Shown: positions 18,434-27,884, counted from the first letter of the stretch. The stretch is 49,519 nt of DNA from an uncultured Mollicutes bacterium (GCA_947174785.1 CAMWKG010000011.1:1-49519), one strand, 5' to 3'. Numbers and translations are program-made. The notes: generated by a model not told the origin, from the letters alone.

Positions 18434-21400
18434 ATGAAAAGAAAGAAGAAAATATTGACAATACTCACTTTCGTTTTAGTTGTATTATTTGCTTTTAGTG
18501 TTGCCAGCTGTCGCAAAAATGATGTTCCTAATGAGGATAATCCTACTAATGATAATGACAATAACAAACCAGGCAATGATAATAACAATCCAACAGGACC
18601 TACAATGCCTACTGATCCATCAGGAACACAAAGTGTTAAAAATGGGAATGCTACTGAAATCACAGGTGGGTATGAAAAAGGTACAGCACGTGCTACTCAA
18701 ACGAGCGAGTATCTTGGTGCCGTTGACAAAATTGTAAAGCCTGTAAAAGAAGTAATGGATGAGCATGAAACCTATGGTGTAAAGGTATATCCAACTTATG
18801 GTAAGAATTTAAAAGGATTTACTGTAGAAGAAAGAGACGGTCTTATAAAGGAAGCTCATGCACTTGCACCTTCACCATCCTGGAAATCCTTAGGTATTTA
18901 CAATGCAATTGATTCTGAAGGGTATCTTTTAAAGAATGGTCAGCGCATTCTTTATGGATCTGGAGAAGGATCTGAGGATAACAATGAAGAAGCAGAGGGT
19001 GAGATTATTTCTGGTGGTCAAGATGCAGGTCTTGGCGAAGGAAGTGATTTAGAAGAGGGATCTACAACTGTAAATTCTCAATACAATTTAAAGTATAGAA
19101 TGCTTTATAAGCATACAGCAGCTCTTACTCATTTTGGTGGTGGTTTATCTGATGATGAGCCTCGTATTGTTAAAAAAATTACAGCTTTGACACATCCAAA
19201 GCTTGAATCTACTACGATTACTGGTTTATATGCACCAGCAGGAGAGGTAATCAAATTTGAAATGTCATTAAGTGATTATCTAGCTGCAGGTGGACTTAGA
19301 GTTCTTATAGGACAAAACTATAACCTTTCTCAGCATGTTTCTATGGAAACTTCAGGAAATGGTATTAAAGGAAATGGCTTAAATCGTATGCCTGATATAC
19401 TTAGTATATTCCAATATAATGATAAAACTGGTGCTGTATATAAGGATGGAGATACTGTTACATTCTATGTAGGTTCTTTCCTAGGTGGACCAATTTATTT
19501 TAGACCAATAAAGAATACTACTGAGCTTAAAATATCTGTAACAATTTCTGGTGCAGTAAAATATCAACACTTTATTTTAGGTGTTACTACTCCTGAAGAG
19601 TATGAGTTTAATAAAGCTTCAACTGCTCCTTATTTTGATTTAGAGGTGTATGATTCTGTTCGTTTTACAACTCACAAATATGCATCTTCAAACGGACTTG
19701 CCCTTAAGGATTTCACTTATGAGAATTGTTCAGATGCCGCTGTTTTATGGGATAAGATTGCTGAGGTTTCTACTCGCGTAAGATGGAATGGTTTATCAGG
19801 CGCAAGTGCTCCTGTATATATTATTGGTGACTGTTATATAGCAGCAGGTGCAGCATTTGCTAACCCTGGTAGAAATGGTGTGGTTTGTCCTCCAAGCTGG
19901 CTTGCTGAAGCTCTAAATTATAATCGATTTGTAAACAGCGGTAGCTGGGGTACAATGCATGAATATAATCACTGCTGGCAAGGATATGGTCTTAAAAACA
20001 GTGGTGAGGTTGGAAATAATGCCGTAACACTTGTTTCATACTCTCTTTATACACGTATATCACAAAGTAGAACTGCTGCTACGAACTGGGGTAATGGCAG
20101 CTGGAATAGGTTTACCGATCCTTCTAAAGCTTTAGGTGAGCTTTTATCCTTAGGTGCAAACGGCAGTATTCGTGAGGATTTGTCAGTATATGCAACTTTA
20201 ATTCATAATATTGGTCAAGATATGTTTGTGGCAGCTGCAAAGGGTGGTAAGGATAGTGGTTCTATTGTTTACTTTAATAACCTTGTAAATGCTACACATA
20301 TGGATATGACATATTACTTTACTGATGTACTTCATCTTGGTGTTAATTCTAGTAGAGGAATCAATCAAGCAACGGTTGATGCTGTAAAGGAGAAAAACTA
20401 TCCTATGTTTGTTCCTGTATCCTCCCTATATCAAGTAGGTAGAAGTATTATTTATGATGGAAATAAACAATATATAACAACTGCTCAGCCATACTCTTAT
20501 GGAACAGGCGAGTTTACAATGGACTTTACAAATAAGAATAATTTTGCAAGTGGGGCATGGAAAACTAAAGCTTTAGTTATTCCAGATGGATTTACTGTAA
20601 CAGTTAAAAATGTTACTCAGCCTGCAAATGGTACAGTAGAGTATCTTGGAGATAACAAAGTAAAATATACCCCAAAATCAGGAGAGAATGGTCTTTATTC
20701 AGGAAACTTTATAGTAACCTTAGGAATCACTAAGGACAATGGTGATTTTGTTGTTGAGGATGTTGATTTAGTAATCAATCTAAAACAAGGTGTAAGTACG
20801 GATTTAAATAGAACTACATATACTTATGCAGATGCAGCAAATGTAGTTGCTTCAAATGCAGTATATAATGCACAAACTAAAGCCTTTGACTTTGGTAATT
20901 ATGTTACATCTGAAACAAGAAGAAATATTTGTACACAAGAAACAAACACACAAATTTGGGGTGCAGGTAGAACTTACCTTGGCGATACTTATGATGAGAA
21001 CAAATATCAAGACCTAGAGGTTGGAAAGACAATCCAAACTTTAGATGGTGTTTTATATTTTTCTAGTCCTAACACATATCGTTTTACTCTAAAAGGGAGA
21101 GGCAAAGGAACACTTTATCTTTCTTATGATGCTGGTGCAACTTGGGAAAAGGCATTTACTTTCGACAGAAAGAGTGGATCTGCTTATGTAAATGATGAGT
21201 ATTATGAGCGTGAGCTTACTGCAAGCAATACGTATATTTATTTTAAGGTAGTACTTCAAGTTACTTATGATTGGAAGGATTTCTTCGGCATTGGTATAGC
21301 TGCTAAGCAAGCAGATGGAAACTTTGCAGCATTCAGTAATGCATCTGCAATTTCTCTATCAAGCGTAGGCGTACATGCTGCAACACTTCAAGCCAACTCT

Positions 21401-22333
21401 AAAAAGTTCGAAACAGAATATCATTTTGAAAGCAATTATAGCTATGCTTATTCAGCTACAGAAAAGGTTCCAGCATCTATGACAAAGCTTGTTTCTGTAA
21501 ACCGTGGTTCTTGGGACGATAAGCTAACTATAGAAAATCTATTTGATGGTAATGCAAACACATTCTATCATTCTATTGGTGGTACAGATAATTTTATTAC
21601 CGAAGAAAAGCCATTTGAGCTTGTTGTTGACTTAGGTGCAGAATACAAAGTAAATAGTGTTACCTTTAATGGATATAGTGGTAAGGTTGGAAATAATGGT
21701 ATGGTAAAATCCTTTAAGATTTATGGTAGCACAGATGGAAATAATTACACGCTTATCACTGAGCAAACTGATTCTGCAGCAAATAAAAAGGTTATGACAT
21801 TCAGTTTTGATGAAGTGAACATTAGATATTATAAGCTGGTTGTTACCAAAACAGATAATGGACGTTATTTCGCAATGAATAGTATTGAATTTGCATCAAG
21901 CGTTTCTTTTGAGAAAGGAAATATGGTTACTCCTCATGATTCTAATGTATTATACTCAGGTGAATGGGGAACTAAAAATATTTTATGTGATTATGGTATC
22001 ATCTACACAGCAGAAGCAGGAAGCAGCGTTGAATATCACTTTACAGGTACAAGAGTTGCATATTTTGCAGATATGAATACTGAATATGGTACAGTAGATA
22101 TCTATATAGATGGAAAGCTTATTGCTTCTGATGTTAGTCTATCAGGTATAAATAATGACAACATTCAAATTACACAAGCACTTTATAATTCATTTAATGA
22201 AGCAAATGTTAAAATGGCAGGATTCCTTGCTTACATTTATTCTGGAGATGCACTTTCAAATGGAGAGCATGTCCTAAAAATTGTAGGTAAGACTGGTAGC
22301 TTTAACGTAGATGCATTTGCATATTGGAGCTAA
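18434..22333 (+). CDS. M60 family (enhancin/mucinase-like) metallopeptidase lipoprotein
   Basis: A 1299-residue surface protease. The lipobox is VASC (Cys about 27), followed by a low-complexity N/D/P/G linker about residues 30-60. The zinc site is HEYNH (H509, E510, H513) with E525 in SGEVGNN as the downstream glutamate expected for the M60 HExxH-E pattern. After the peptidase region come a Gly-rich Ig/cadherin-like segment about 700-780, a PA14-like module about 850-960, an F5/8 type C (CBM32-like) module about 1020-1155, and a jelly-roll module at the end. M60 peptidases cleave O-glycosylated host mucins, and CBM32-type modules bind the glycans, so host glycoprotein degradation is the likely role. 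It is monocistronic, between two terminators. Confidence 0.87.
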   Translation: MKRKKKILTILTFVLVVLFAFSVASCRKNDVPNEDNPTNDNDNNKPGNDNNNPTGPTMPTDPSGTQSVKNGNATEITGGYEKGTARATQTSEYLGAVDKIVKPVKEVMDEHETYGVKVYPTYGKNLKGFTVEERDGLIKEAHALAPSPSWKSLGIYNAIDSEGYLLKNGQRILYGSGEGSEDNNEEAEGEIISGGQDAGLGEGSDLEEGSTTVNSQYNLKYRMLYKHTAALTHFGGGLSDDEPRIVKKITALTHPKLESTTITGLYAPAGEVIKFEMSLSDYLAAGGLRVLIGQNYNLSQHVSMETSGNGIKGNGLNRMPDILSIFQYNDKTGAVYKDGDTVTFYVGSFLGGPIYFRPIKNTTELKISVTISGAVKYQHFILGVTTPEEYEFNKASTAPYFDLEVYDSVRFTTHKYASSNGLALKDFTYENCSDAAVLWDKIAEVSTRVRWNGLSGASAPVYIIGDCYIAAGAAFANPGRNGVVCPPSWLAEALNYNRFVNSGSWGTMHEYNHCWQGYGLKNSGEVGNNAVTLVSYSLYTRISQSRTAATNWGNGSWNRFTDPSKALGELLSLGANGSIREDLSVYATLIHNIGQDMFVAAAKGGKDSGSIVYFNNLVNATHMDMTYYFTDVLHLGVNSSRGINQATVDAVKEKNYPMFVPVSSLYQVGRSIIYDGNKQYITTAQPYSYGTGEFTMDFTNKNNFASGAWKTKALVIPDGFTVTVKNVTQPANGTVEYLGDNKVKYTPKSGENGLYSGNFIVTLGITKDNGDFVVEDVDLVINLKQGVSTDLNRTTYTYADAANVVASNAVYNAQTKAFDFGNYVTSETRRNICTQETNTQIWGAGRTYLGDTYDENKYQDLEVGKTIQTLDGVLYFSSPNTYRFTLKGRGKGTLYLSYDAGATWEKAFTFDRKSGSAYVNDEYYERELTASNTYIYFKVVLQVTYDWKDFFGIGIAAKQADGNFAAFSNASAISLSSVGVHAATLQANSKKFETEYHFESNYSYAYSATEKVPASMTKLVSVNRGSWDDKLTIENLFDGNANTFYHSIGGTDNFITEEKPFELVVDLGAEYKVNSVTFNGYSGKVGNNGMVKSFKIYGSTDGNNYTLITEQTDSAANKKVMTFSFDEVNIRYYKLVVTKTDNGRYFAMNSIEFASSVSFEKGNMVTPHDSNVLYSGEWGTKNILCDYGIIYTAEAGSSVEYHFTGTRVAYFADMNTEYGTVDIYIDGKLIASDVSLSGINNDNIQITQALYNSFNEANVKMAGFLAYIYSGDALSNGEHVLKIVGKTGSFNVDAFAYWS

Positions 22334-22356
22334 GTAAATCAATTTATATAAATTCT

Positions 22357-22386
22357 AAAAAGGAAGACGAGAGTTTTCCTTTTTTG
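22357..22386 (+). terminator. Terminator after the M60 peptidase gene
   Basis: AAAAAGGAA at 22357-22365 pairs with TTCCTTTTT at 22376-22384, ending in a T-run. Mostly A-T pairs, so of moderate strength. Confidence 0.65.
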
Positions 22387-22445
22387 TTATATTATTTTTT
22401 ATAAAAAAAGGAATATTTCTACAAAAAGGAGATATTTTGGTTTCG

Positions 22446-22474
22446 TTGACTTGATATAGGCTTTATGCTATAAT
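22446..22474 (+). promoter_or_regulatory. Strong consensus promoter with very short leader
   Basis: TTGACT (22446-22451), 17 bp, TATAAT (22469-22474), plus TG one base before the -10. The ATG is at 22491, so transcription would start about at the GAGGTA ribosome binding site, leaving a leader of about 10 nt. Confidence 0.8.
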
Positions 22475-22490
22475 CCAATCGAGGTACTTT

Positions 22491-23105
22491 ATGAAAAATC
22501 AAGAAAAAAATACACTCCAAGCATATGCATTATATACATATATAGATATGGAAACAGAAGCCAAGTGTGGTGTATCTTCAAACACCTACACACCTTCACA
22601 CTTAAATCCCATAACTAATTACAAGGCAAAGAATCGCTTCATTTGTTATGCAATAAAGCGGTGTTTTAACATAGATATTGAAGAGAAGAAACCAATGAGA
22701 TATATAAATAATGGTTTGGGATTTATAGAAGGATTCTATTTTTCTGTAGTGGAATGTTCTCGTGTGATATGTGTTTGTGTAAGTCGGTCTCCTATTGGTT
22801 TGAGTATACAGGTTCCTTTCTCAATTTATGATGAGTTAGAGTATGTGAATCATAATTTTAACAAAAATGAAATAGAGGAATATCAAAAACGAAAATATGG
22901 TGATGAAACTTATTTTTATATTTTCGGACAAAAACGCGCGTACCAAAAAAAGAATAATATTTCACATGAGGGTTTCAAAAATCTTGACTCTACACAAGAA
23001 CATTACACCATACATAAAGAAAAAATTTTAGAGAAATCGTTTATCTTTTTTGCAACAGGTAATGTAGAATTTGAAAAAATTGATATTGAAGCTATATTGC
23101 CATAA
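22491..23105 (+). CDS. Degenerate 4'-phosphopantetheinyl transferase-like protein
   Basis: A 204-residue cytoplasmic protein. By eye it aligns with Sfp-type phosphopantetheinyl transferases: residues 84-107 match, without gaps, the FNISHS...PIGIDIE block of Sfp; FNKNE (123-127) matches the FSKTE segment; YFYIFGQKRAYQK (141-153) matches FYHLWSMKESFIK. The catalytic residues are replaced: the His of the SHS motif by E88, the Mg-binding Asp and Glu by S105 and Q107, and the Glu of the KE motif by R149; K153 is kept. Thus the fold is probably retained but carrier-protein modification is unlikely. No carrier protein or synthetase is in the window. It has its own strong promoter and lies 43 bp before a methyltransferase gene. 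It could also be an unrelated fold; the function is unknown. Confidence 0.55.
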   Translation: MKNQEKNTLQAYALYTYIDMETEAKCGVSSNTYTPSHLNPITNYKAKNRFICYAIKRCFNIDIEEKKPMRYINNGLGFIEGFYFSVVECSRVICVCVSRSPIGLSIQVPFSIYDELEYVNHNFNKNEIEEYQKRKYGDETYFYIFGQKRAYQKKNNISHEGFKNLDSTQEHYTIHKEKILEKSFIFFATGNVEFEKIDIEAILP

Positions 23106-23148
23106 AAAATGTAGTTATTTGATAGATTAAGAAGGGAAAGAATGAAAT

Positions 23149-23961
23149 ATGAAATGCAAAGTAATTGGCGGAGTTAACTCTGAAGAAAGCGATTATTCAA
23201 AACATAAGCATATCACTGCACCTGTAGATGCAGCAAACTTGAACACAAGAATTTCTATTCATAATAAATATTCTGTTAATAAGCAAGGCTTTGGAAATTG
23301 GATTGCATCTTATTATCAAATAACTGAGGGAATGAAGATATTAGAGCTTGGTTGTGGTACTGGAGAGATGTGGAAAAACAATATAAGTCTTTTAAATAAA
23401 TGTTCAGAAGTTGTGTTGACAGATTTATCAGAAGGAATGGTTGAAACTGCTCGTAATAATATAGGTAATTTAGATAACGTTACTTATCAGGTTGTTGATA
23501 TTCAGGATATTCCATTTGAAGCAAACAGTTTTGATATAGTCATAGCTAATATGATGCTTTTTCTTGTTCCCAATATGAAAAAGGGACTGTCAGAGGTTAA
23601 AAGAGTTCTAAAAAAAGAAGGCAGATTTTATTGTGCTACTTTTGGTGAGCATGGCATTGTGCAATACATTGCTCATTTGTTAAAACCTTACGGAGTAGAA
23701 GAAAGAGTAAATAAGAATTTCACCCTTCAAAACGGCAAGCAAATCCTTGCACAATATTTCTCATCAGTAGAAATGAAAGAATATGTAGATTCATTAGAGG
23801 TCACAAATATAGAGGATATGCTCGATTATATATACACGCTTCCTAGTGTGACAAGCATCAGTAATATAAAAAGAGATATCATCAAAAAAGTTTTAGAACA
23901 AAATATGGTTGATGGGATTTTAAAAGTACCAAAGGAATATGGAATGTTCATTTGCAGATAA
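23149..23961 (+). CDS. Class I SAM-dependent methyltransferase
   Basis: A 270-residue methyltransferase of the UbiE/type 11 group. The SAM-binding motif I is ILELGCGTG (residues 64-72), followed by an acidic motif II VLTDLSEGM and motif IV IVIANMMLFLVPN. A short N-terminal stretch with RISIHNKYSVNKQGFGNWI precedes the Rossmann core. The substrate is unknown. The ATG at 23149 follows GAAGGGAAAG. With a 43-bp gap and no terminator, it is probably co-transcribed with the PPTase-like gene, and a strong terminator follows. Confidence 0.85.
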   Translation: MKCKVIGGVNSEESDYSKHKHITAPVDAANLNTRISIHNKYSVNKQGFGNWIASYYQITEGMKILELGCGTGEMWKNNISLLNKCSEVVLTDLSEGMVETARNNIGNLDNVTYQVVDIQDIPFEANSFDIVIANMMLFLVPNMKKGLSEVKRVLKKEGRFYCATFGEHGIVQYIAHLLKPYGVEERVNKNFTLQNGKQILAQYFSSVEMKEYVDSLEVTNIEDMLDYIYTLPSVTSISNIKRDIIKKVLEQNMVDGILKVPKEYGMFICR

Positions 23962-23981
23962 ATTTCAATTTGTTGTAAGAA

Positions 23982-24017
23982 ACTGATAAGACAAAAAAGT
24001 CTTATCAGTCTTTTTTT
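23982..24017 (+). terminator. Rho-independent terminator after the methyltransferase gene
   Basis: A perfect 11-bp stem (ACTGATAAGAC/GTCTTATCAGT) with an A6 loop is followed by CTTTTTTTG, 20 bp after the stop. Confidence 0.93.
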
Positions 24018-24103
24018 GAATTTTCAAAAAATTTACTTGTTTATGGATGTTGAAAAATTAATCATTATTAATATTGTTTTTTTTGCTGCAAGAATGTTGT
24101 TTG

Positions 24104-24131
24104 TATGTAAAAAAAATATAGTTTTTACGTA
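24104..24131 (+). promoter_or_regulatory. Near-palindrome upstream of the secreted-protein gene
   Basis: TATGTAAAAA (24104-24113) and TTTTTACGTA (24122-24131) form an inverted repeat with one G-T mismatch and an 8-nt centre, about 48 bp before the ATG at 24180. It could be an operator or a weak hairpin; AT-richness makes chance possible. No convincing -35/-10 pair was found here. Confidence 0.3.
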
Positions 24132-24179
24132 TATAGTATGGAGGATGAAAGGTAAATATTTAAACGAGGAGATAATGAA

Positions 24180-24857
24180 ATGAAAAAAATTGCTTTAATA
24201 TTTGTTACATTTGTTATGGTTTTACTTGGCTTAAATTTGAAGGCAAATGCTTCTTATGGACCAGTAGTAACTGATCAAGTTGATTCGCAAAAAATTTATG
24301 AAGAACTTAGCAAAAAGCAAACTTATAAAGGTAAAATTTATAAATCAGGAATAATTGATAATTATCATGTTGTGGAAACTACAGGAGTTGCAGATCTCAG
24401 AAAGGACCAAATCATCTGTGGTCTTACAGACTCTTTTGCTGTTGATTCTACATCTAAAACTATGCCAAGATTAAGAATAAATAATGCTCAGACCTTTGTC
24501 GCATTTGACCAAACGGAAGTTAAAGAAGCTTATGCATATACTTTACTAAATGGATTACAATTATGCACAGACGATTATACTACAAGCAACATAAAAACGA
24601 AATATGTATTTTATTCAGCTGCAGCTGAAATGAATTTGTGTTCAACTTCAATTGCTGTCAATAATGCAAATTATACATTTAGAAACATACCTGAAGGTAC
24701 AAAAAGGGCGCAATTATTGTTGAAAGGCGATGTTATTGTTCTTACGGTTTTTATTAAGAATTACCAAATATTATGGGGTGGCCATGATAATAATTATAAG
24801 AAGCAAGTAAATGCTTATATATGTTGTAATACATATGAATATGAATCTTTCATGTAA
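24180..24857 (+). CDS. Small secreted protein of unknown function
   Basis: A 225-residue protein with a clear signal peptide (KK, hydrophobic core residues 4-20, likely cleavage after ANA near residue 27). The mature part of about 200 residues is polar, beta-rich in appearance and has five cysteines (in IICG, LQLC, NLCS and the pair ICCN), so disulfides are possible. No membrane anchor, lipobox or sortase motif is seen. I do not recognise the family. The ATG at 24180 follows GAGGAGA. It lies 99 bp before the first of two ABC exporters but separated from it by that gene's own promoter, so a link as cargo or sensor is only suggested by proximity. Confidence 0.7.
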   Translation: MKKIALIFVTFVMVLLGLNLKANASYGPVVTDQVDSQKIYEELSKKQTYKGKIYKSGIIDNYHVVETTGVADLRKDQIICGLTDSFAVDSTSKTMPRLRINNAQTFVAFDQTEVKEAYAYTLLNGLQLCTDDYTTSNIKTKYVFYSAAAEMNLCSTSIAVNNANYTFRNIPEGTKRAQLLLKGDVIVLTVFIKNYQILWGGHDNNYKKQVNAYICCNTYEYESFM

Positions 24858-24886
24858 AAAATAATACTATTGTTGTAAAAAAAATA

Positions 24887-24933
24887 TATATTTTCATCCT
24901 CCGCTTGACTAGATGTAGTTATGAAAATATAAT
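24887..24933 (+). promoter_or_regulatory. Consensus promoter bracketed by an 11-bp inverted repeat
   Basis: TTGACT (24905-24910), 17 bp, TATAAT (24928-24933). A perfect inverted repeat, TATATTTTCAT at 24887-24897 and ATGAAAATATA at 24921-24931, flanks the -35 and overlaps the -10. Arm centres are 34 bp apart, about three helical turns. This layout suits a dimeric or looping repressor that blocks the -10. The ABC exporter ATG follows at 24957 with AAGGAGATAT. Confidence 0.7.
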
Positions 24934-24956
24934 ATATTATAAGGAGATATATTAAT

Positions 24957-25786
24957 ATGTTAATCATAAGAGACGTAACGAAAATATATAGAACCCAGAA
25001 GCAGAAAGAGGTTAAAGCGTTAGACCAAATCAATTATGAATTTGACGAACAAGGCTTTTATGCAATATTGGGAAAAAGTGGATCAGGGAAATCTACACTA
25101 TTAAATCTAATTGCTGGACTAGATAAGCCAACGAGTGGAGAAATCATATTGAATGGAAAGAGCTTTTCTGATTTCAAAAGAAAAGATCTTGATGCATATC
25201 GTAATTCATGTGTGGGTTTTATATTTCAAGAATTTAATTTGTTTGATAACTTAGATGTATATAAGAACGTAGCCTTAGCATTAGAACTCCAAGGAAGAAA
25301 AGCTAAGGTGGAAGAAATAGAAAAAGTATTAGATAGGGTAGGAATATCAGATTTGATACATAGAAACATCAATGAATTATCTGGCGGACAGAAGCAGAGA
25401 GTGGCAATCGCCCGAGCATTGATAAAGAATCCAAAGATAATTATAGCAGATGAGCCAACAGGAGCATTAGATCAAGAAACAACAAATGAAATATTTGATT
25501 TATTAAAGGGATTATCAAAGGAGTACTTAGTAATCGTTGTTACACATAATGAAGAATATGCAAATCAATATGCAGAGCATATTCTTCATCTATCCGATGG
25601 AAAGCAAAAAGAACAAGTAGAACTAACAAATAAACCTTTAGAAGCAGGGATGGAATTAGAATATAAAAAAAGCTTATCTATATTTTCTTCTTTAAAGATG
25701 GGATTTTCAAATTTGAAGATAAGCATTGTCCGTTTAGTTTTATGCATTCTATTAACTACAATGGCTTTTTCTAGTCTTGGGTTTTG
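24957..25786 (+). repeat. Tandem repeat unit A, copy 1 (ATPase half)
   Basis: This stretch matches 27055-27884 at an offset of 2098 bp. I find three substitutions in the first about 90 bp, then about 0.7 kb with no difference up to 25759, after which identity fades quickly. Confidence 0.92.
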
Positions 25787-27035
25787 TCTAACTGTATCTA
25801 ATTTTTCTATGAGAGATATTGTTGTAAATAGCGTTGTTTGTAATGAATATGAAGATCCTTTTGTTATTGTAAAGGACGATGATTGTGTTGATGAAGCATT
25901 TATCACTCGTTTGAATGACAGATTGGGTTTGAATTTTAAAGGAGTATATAATTTTTCTTTAGATTATTACATTCCTCAAAATCAAAAAAATAAGCTTCTT
26001 TTTAGTTCTAATTGTCTATCCCTAGCAAAGCCTTATGGAATATTGGAAACTAACGAGGCATATTTAAAGAAATTAAATTTTACGATTACTGGCACATTTC
26101 CACAAAGTGATGATGAGATATTAATTACAGAGTATTATTACAATACCTTTGCTCGATATGGTTTTGAAAATGAAGAAATCCAACTTAATGCAGATGAAGT
26201 GACTAAAGAAAAGATTATAGGACAGACGATTCAGCAAGATTCTTATAATGACCAATCAGCTAAATTAAAAATTACAGGTATAGTTGATACGGGATTTAAT
26301 ATGGATAAATATAGGCATTTATACGATTATGACCCAAACGGGATGCAGTATGCACATGACTTTAATTTGGTTCAGCAAATAAAGTATTCCAGCTATCATA
26401 GTTTGGTTTTTGTTAAAGAGGGTACACTTCAAAGTAATTCTTCTCTAGTCTATTCTAATAAAGATGGATATGATTTTATCATAGATAATATGCCTCATGA
26501 TAAGAAGCGTATTGAAGAAGTTTATGATTATTTAGATGAAGTGTCTTCAAATGAAAATCAATACCATTTATGCTTTGGCCTAACTAGTAGCCAACAGAAA
26601 GATTTGGAAGCAAAGCTTTTAAATTATCAGTATTTTTCAGGTATTGCTGGTGCTATCTTTAGTATTTTTTCAATCTGTCTAATGTTTACTTTACTCAATT
26701 TTACTGTAGAGCGTAAAAAACGAGAAATGGGCGTGCTACGAGCATTAGGTGCTAAATCTCGTAATATTTTCTTTATATTTTCGAGTGAAGGAATATACTT
26801 ATGTATTTTTAGTTTGATATTGTCTTATATTGTTAGTTCTATTTTTGTAATAGTATTTAATAATTCTATAAAGCATTCTGAGGGATTATTGGCAACCATA
26901 TATCATTTTGAATTCATTCAATTCCTAATAGTATTTATTATTGCTATTATAACAACATGTGTTTCCATATTTATTCCTGTACTAAAGGTTACAAAAAAAT
27001 CCCCTGCAGAAGCTATACGTATGGAAATTAAATAG
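24957..27035 (+). CDS. ABC exporter, fused ATPase-permease of MacB topology (tandem copy 1)
   Basis: A 692-residue protein with an N-terminal ATPase (about 1-225) and a C-terminal FtsX/MacB-type permease. Walker A GKSGSGKST is at 39-47, the signature LSGGQKQR near 142, Walker B IIIADEPTGALD follows. One helix at about 252-276 leads into a large extracellular domain (about 280-570), then three helices, with the last tail reading KSPAEAIRMEIK as in FtsX permeases. MacB-like systems drive extracellular mechanical work or export of peptides and lipid-bound antibiotics; the cargo here is unknown. Two such proteins, or a homodimer, would form the transporter. It is followed after 19 bp by a second copy whose first 830 bp are almost identical. 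Confidence 0.88.
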   Translation: MLIIRDVTKIYRTQKQKEVKALDQINYEFDEQGFYAILGKSGSGKSTLLNLIAGLDKPTSGEIILNGKSFSDFKRKDLDAYRNSCVGFIFQEFNLFDNLDVYKNVALALELQGRKAKVEEIEKVLDRVGISDLIHRNINELSGGQKQRVAIARALIKNPKIIIADEPTGALDQETTNEIFDLLKGLSKEYLVIVVTHNEEYANQYAEHILHLSDGKQKEQVELTNKPLEAGMELEYKKSLSIFSSLKMGFSNLKISIVRLVLCILLTTMAFSSLGFCLTVSNFSMRDIVVNSVVCNEYEDPFVIVKDDDCVDEAFITRLNDRLGLNFKGVYNFSLDYYIPQNQKNKLLFSSNCLSLAKPYGILETNEAYLKKLNFTITGTFPQSDDEILITEYYYNTFARYGFENEEIQLNADEVTKEKIIGQTIQQDSYNDQSAKLKITGIVDTGFNMDKYRHLYDYDPNGMQYAHDFNLVQQIKYSSYHSLVFVKEGTLQSNSSLVYSNKDGYDFIIDNMPHDKKRIEEVYDYLDEVSSNENQYHLCFGLTSSQQKDLEAKLLNYQYFSGIAGAIFSIFSICLMFTLLNFTVERKKREMGVLRALGAKSRNIFFIFSSEGIYLCIFSLILSYIVSSIFVIVFNNSIKHSEGLLATIYHFEFIQFLIVFIIAIITTCVSIFIPVLKVTKKSPAEAIRMEIK
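26055..26226 (+). repeat. Tandem repeat unit B, copy 1 (extracellular-domain patch)
   Basis: About 172 bp matching 28177-28348 with only four substitutions, although the flanking extracellular sequence of the two genes is very different. The offset here is 2122 bp, so indels separate it from unit A. Confidence 0.88.
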
Positions 27036-27054
27036 TATAGCATAGGGGGAAAAT

Positions 27055-27884
27055 ATGTTAATTATAAGAGACGTAACGAAAATATATAAAACCCAGAAGC
27101 AGAAAGAGGTTAAAGCGTTAGACCAAATCAATTATGAATTTGATGAACAAGGCTTTTATGCAATATTGGGAAAAAGTGGATCAGGGAAATCTACACTATT
27201 AAATCTAATTGCTGGACTAGATAAGCCAACGAGTGGAGAAATCATATTGAATGGAAAGAGCTTTTCTGATTTCAAAAGAAAAGATCTTGATGCATATCGT
27301 AATTCATGTGTGGGTTTTATATTTCAAGAATTTAATTTGTTTGATAACTTAGATGTATATAAGAACGTAGCCTTAGCATTAGAACTCCAAGGAAGAAAAG
27401 CTAAGGTGGAAGAAATAGAAAAAGTATTAGATAGGGTAGGAATATCAGATTTGATACATAGAAACATCAATGAATTATCTGGCGGACAGAAGCAGAGAGT
27501 GGCAATCGCCCGAGCATTGATAAAGAATCCAAAGATAATTATAGCAGATGAGCCAACAGGAGCATTAGATCAAGAAACAACAAATGAAATATTTGATTTA
27601 TTAAAGGGATTATCAAAGGAGTACTTAGTAATCGTTGTTACACATAATGAAGAATATGCAAATCAATATGCAGAGCATATTCTTCATCTATCCGATGGAA
27701 AGCAAAAAGAACAAGTAGAACTAACAAATAAACCTTTAGAAGCAGGGATGGAATTAGAATATAAAAAAAGCTTATCTATATTTTCTTCTTTAAAGATGGG
27801 ATTTTCAAATTTGAAGATAAGCATTGTCCGTTTAGTTTTATGCATTCTATTAACTACTATGGCTTTTTCTAGTCTAGGTTTTTG
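27055..27884 (+). repeat. Tandem repeat unit A, copy 2 (ATPase half)
   Basis: Second copy of the 24957-25786 segment. About 0.7 kb (from about 27145 to 27857) shows no difference by eye, including third codon positions. Confidence 0.92.
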
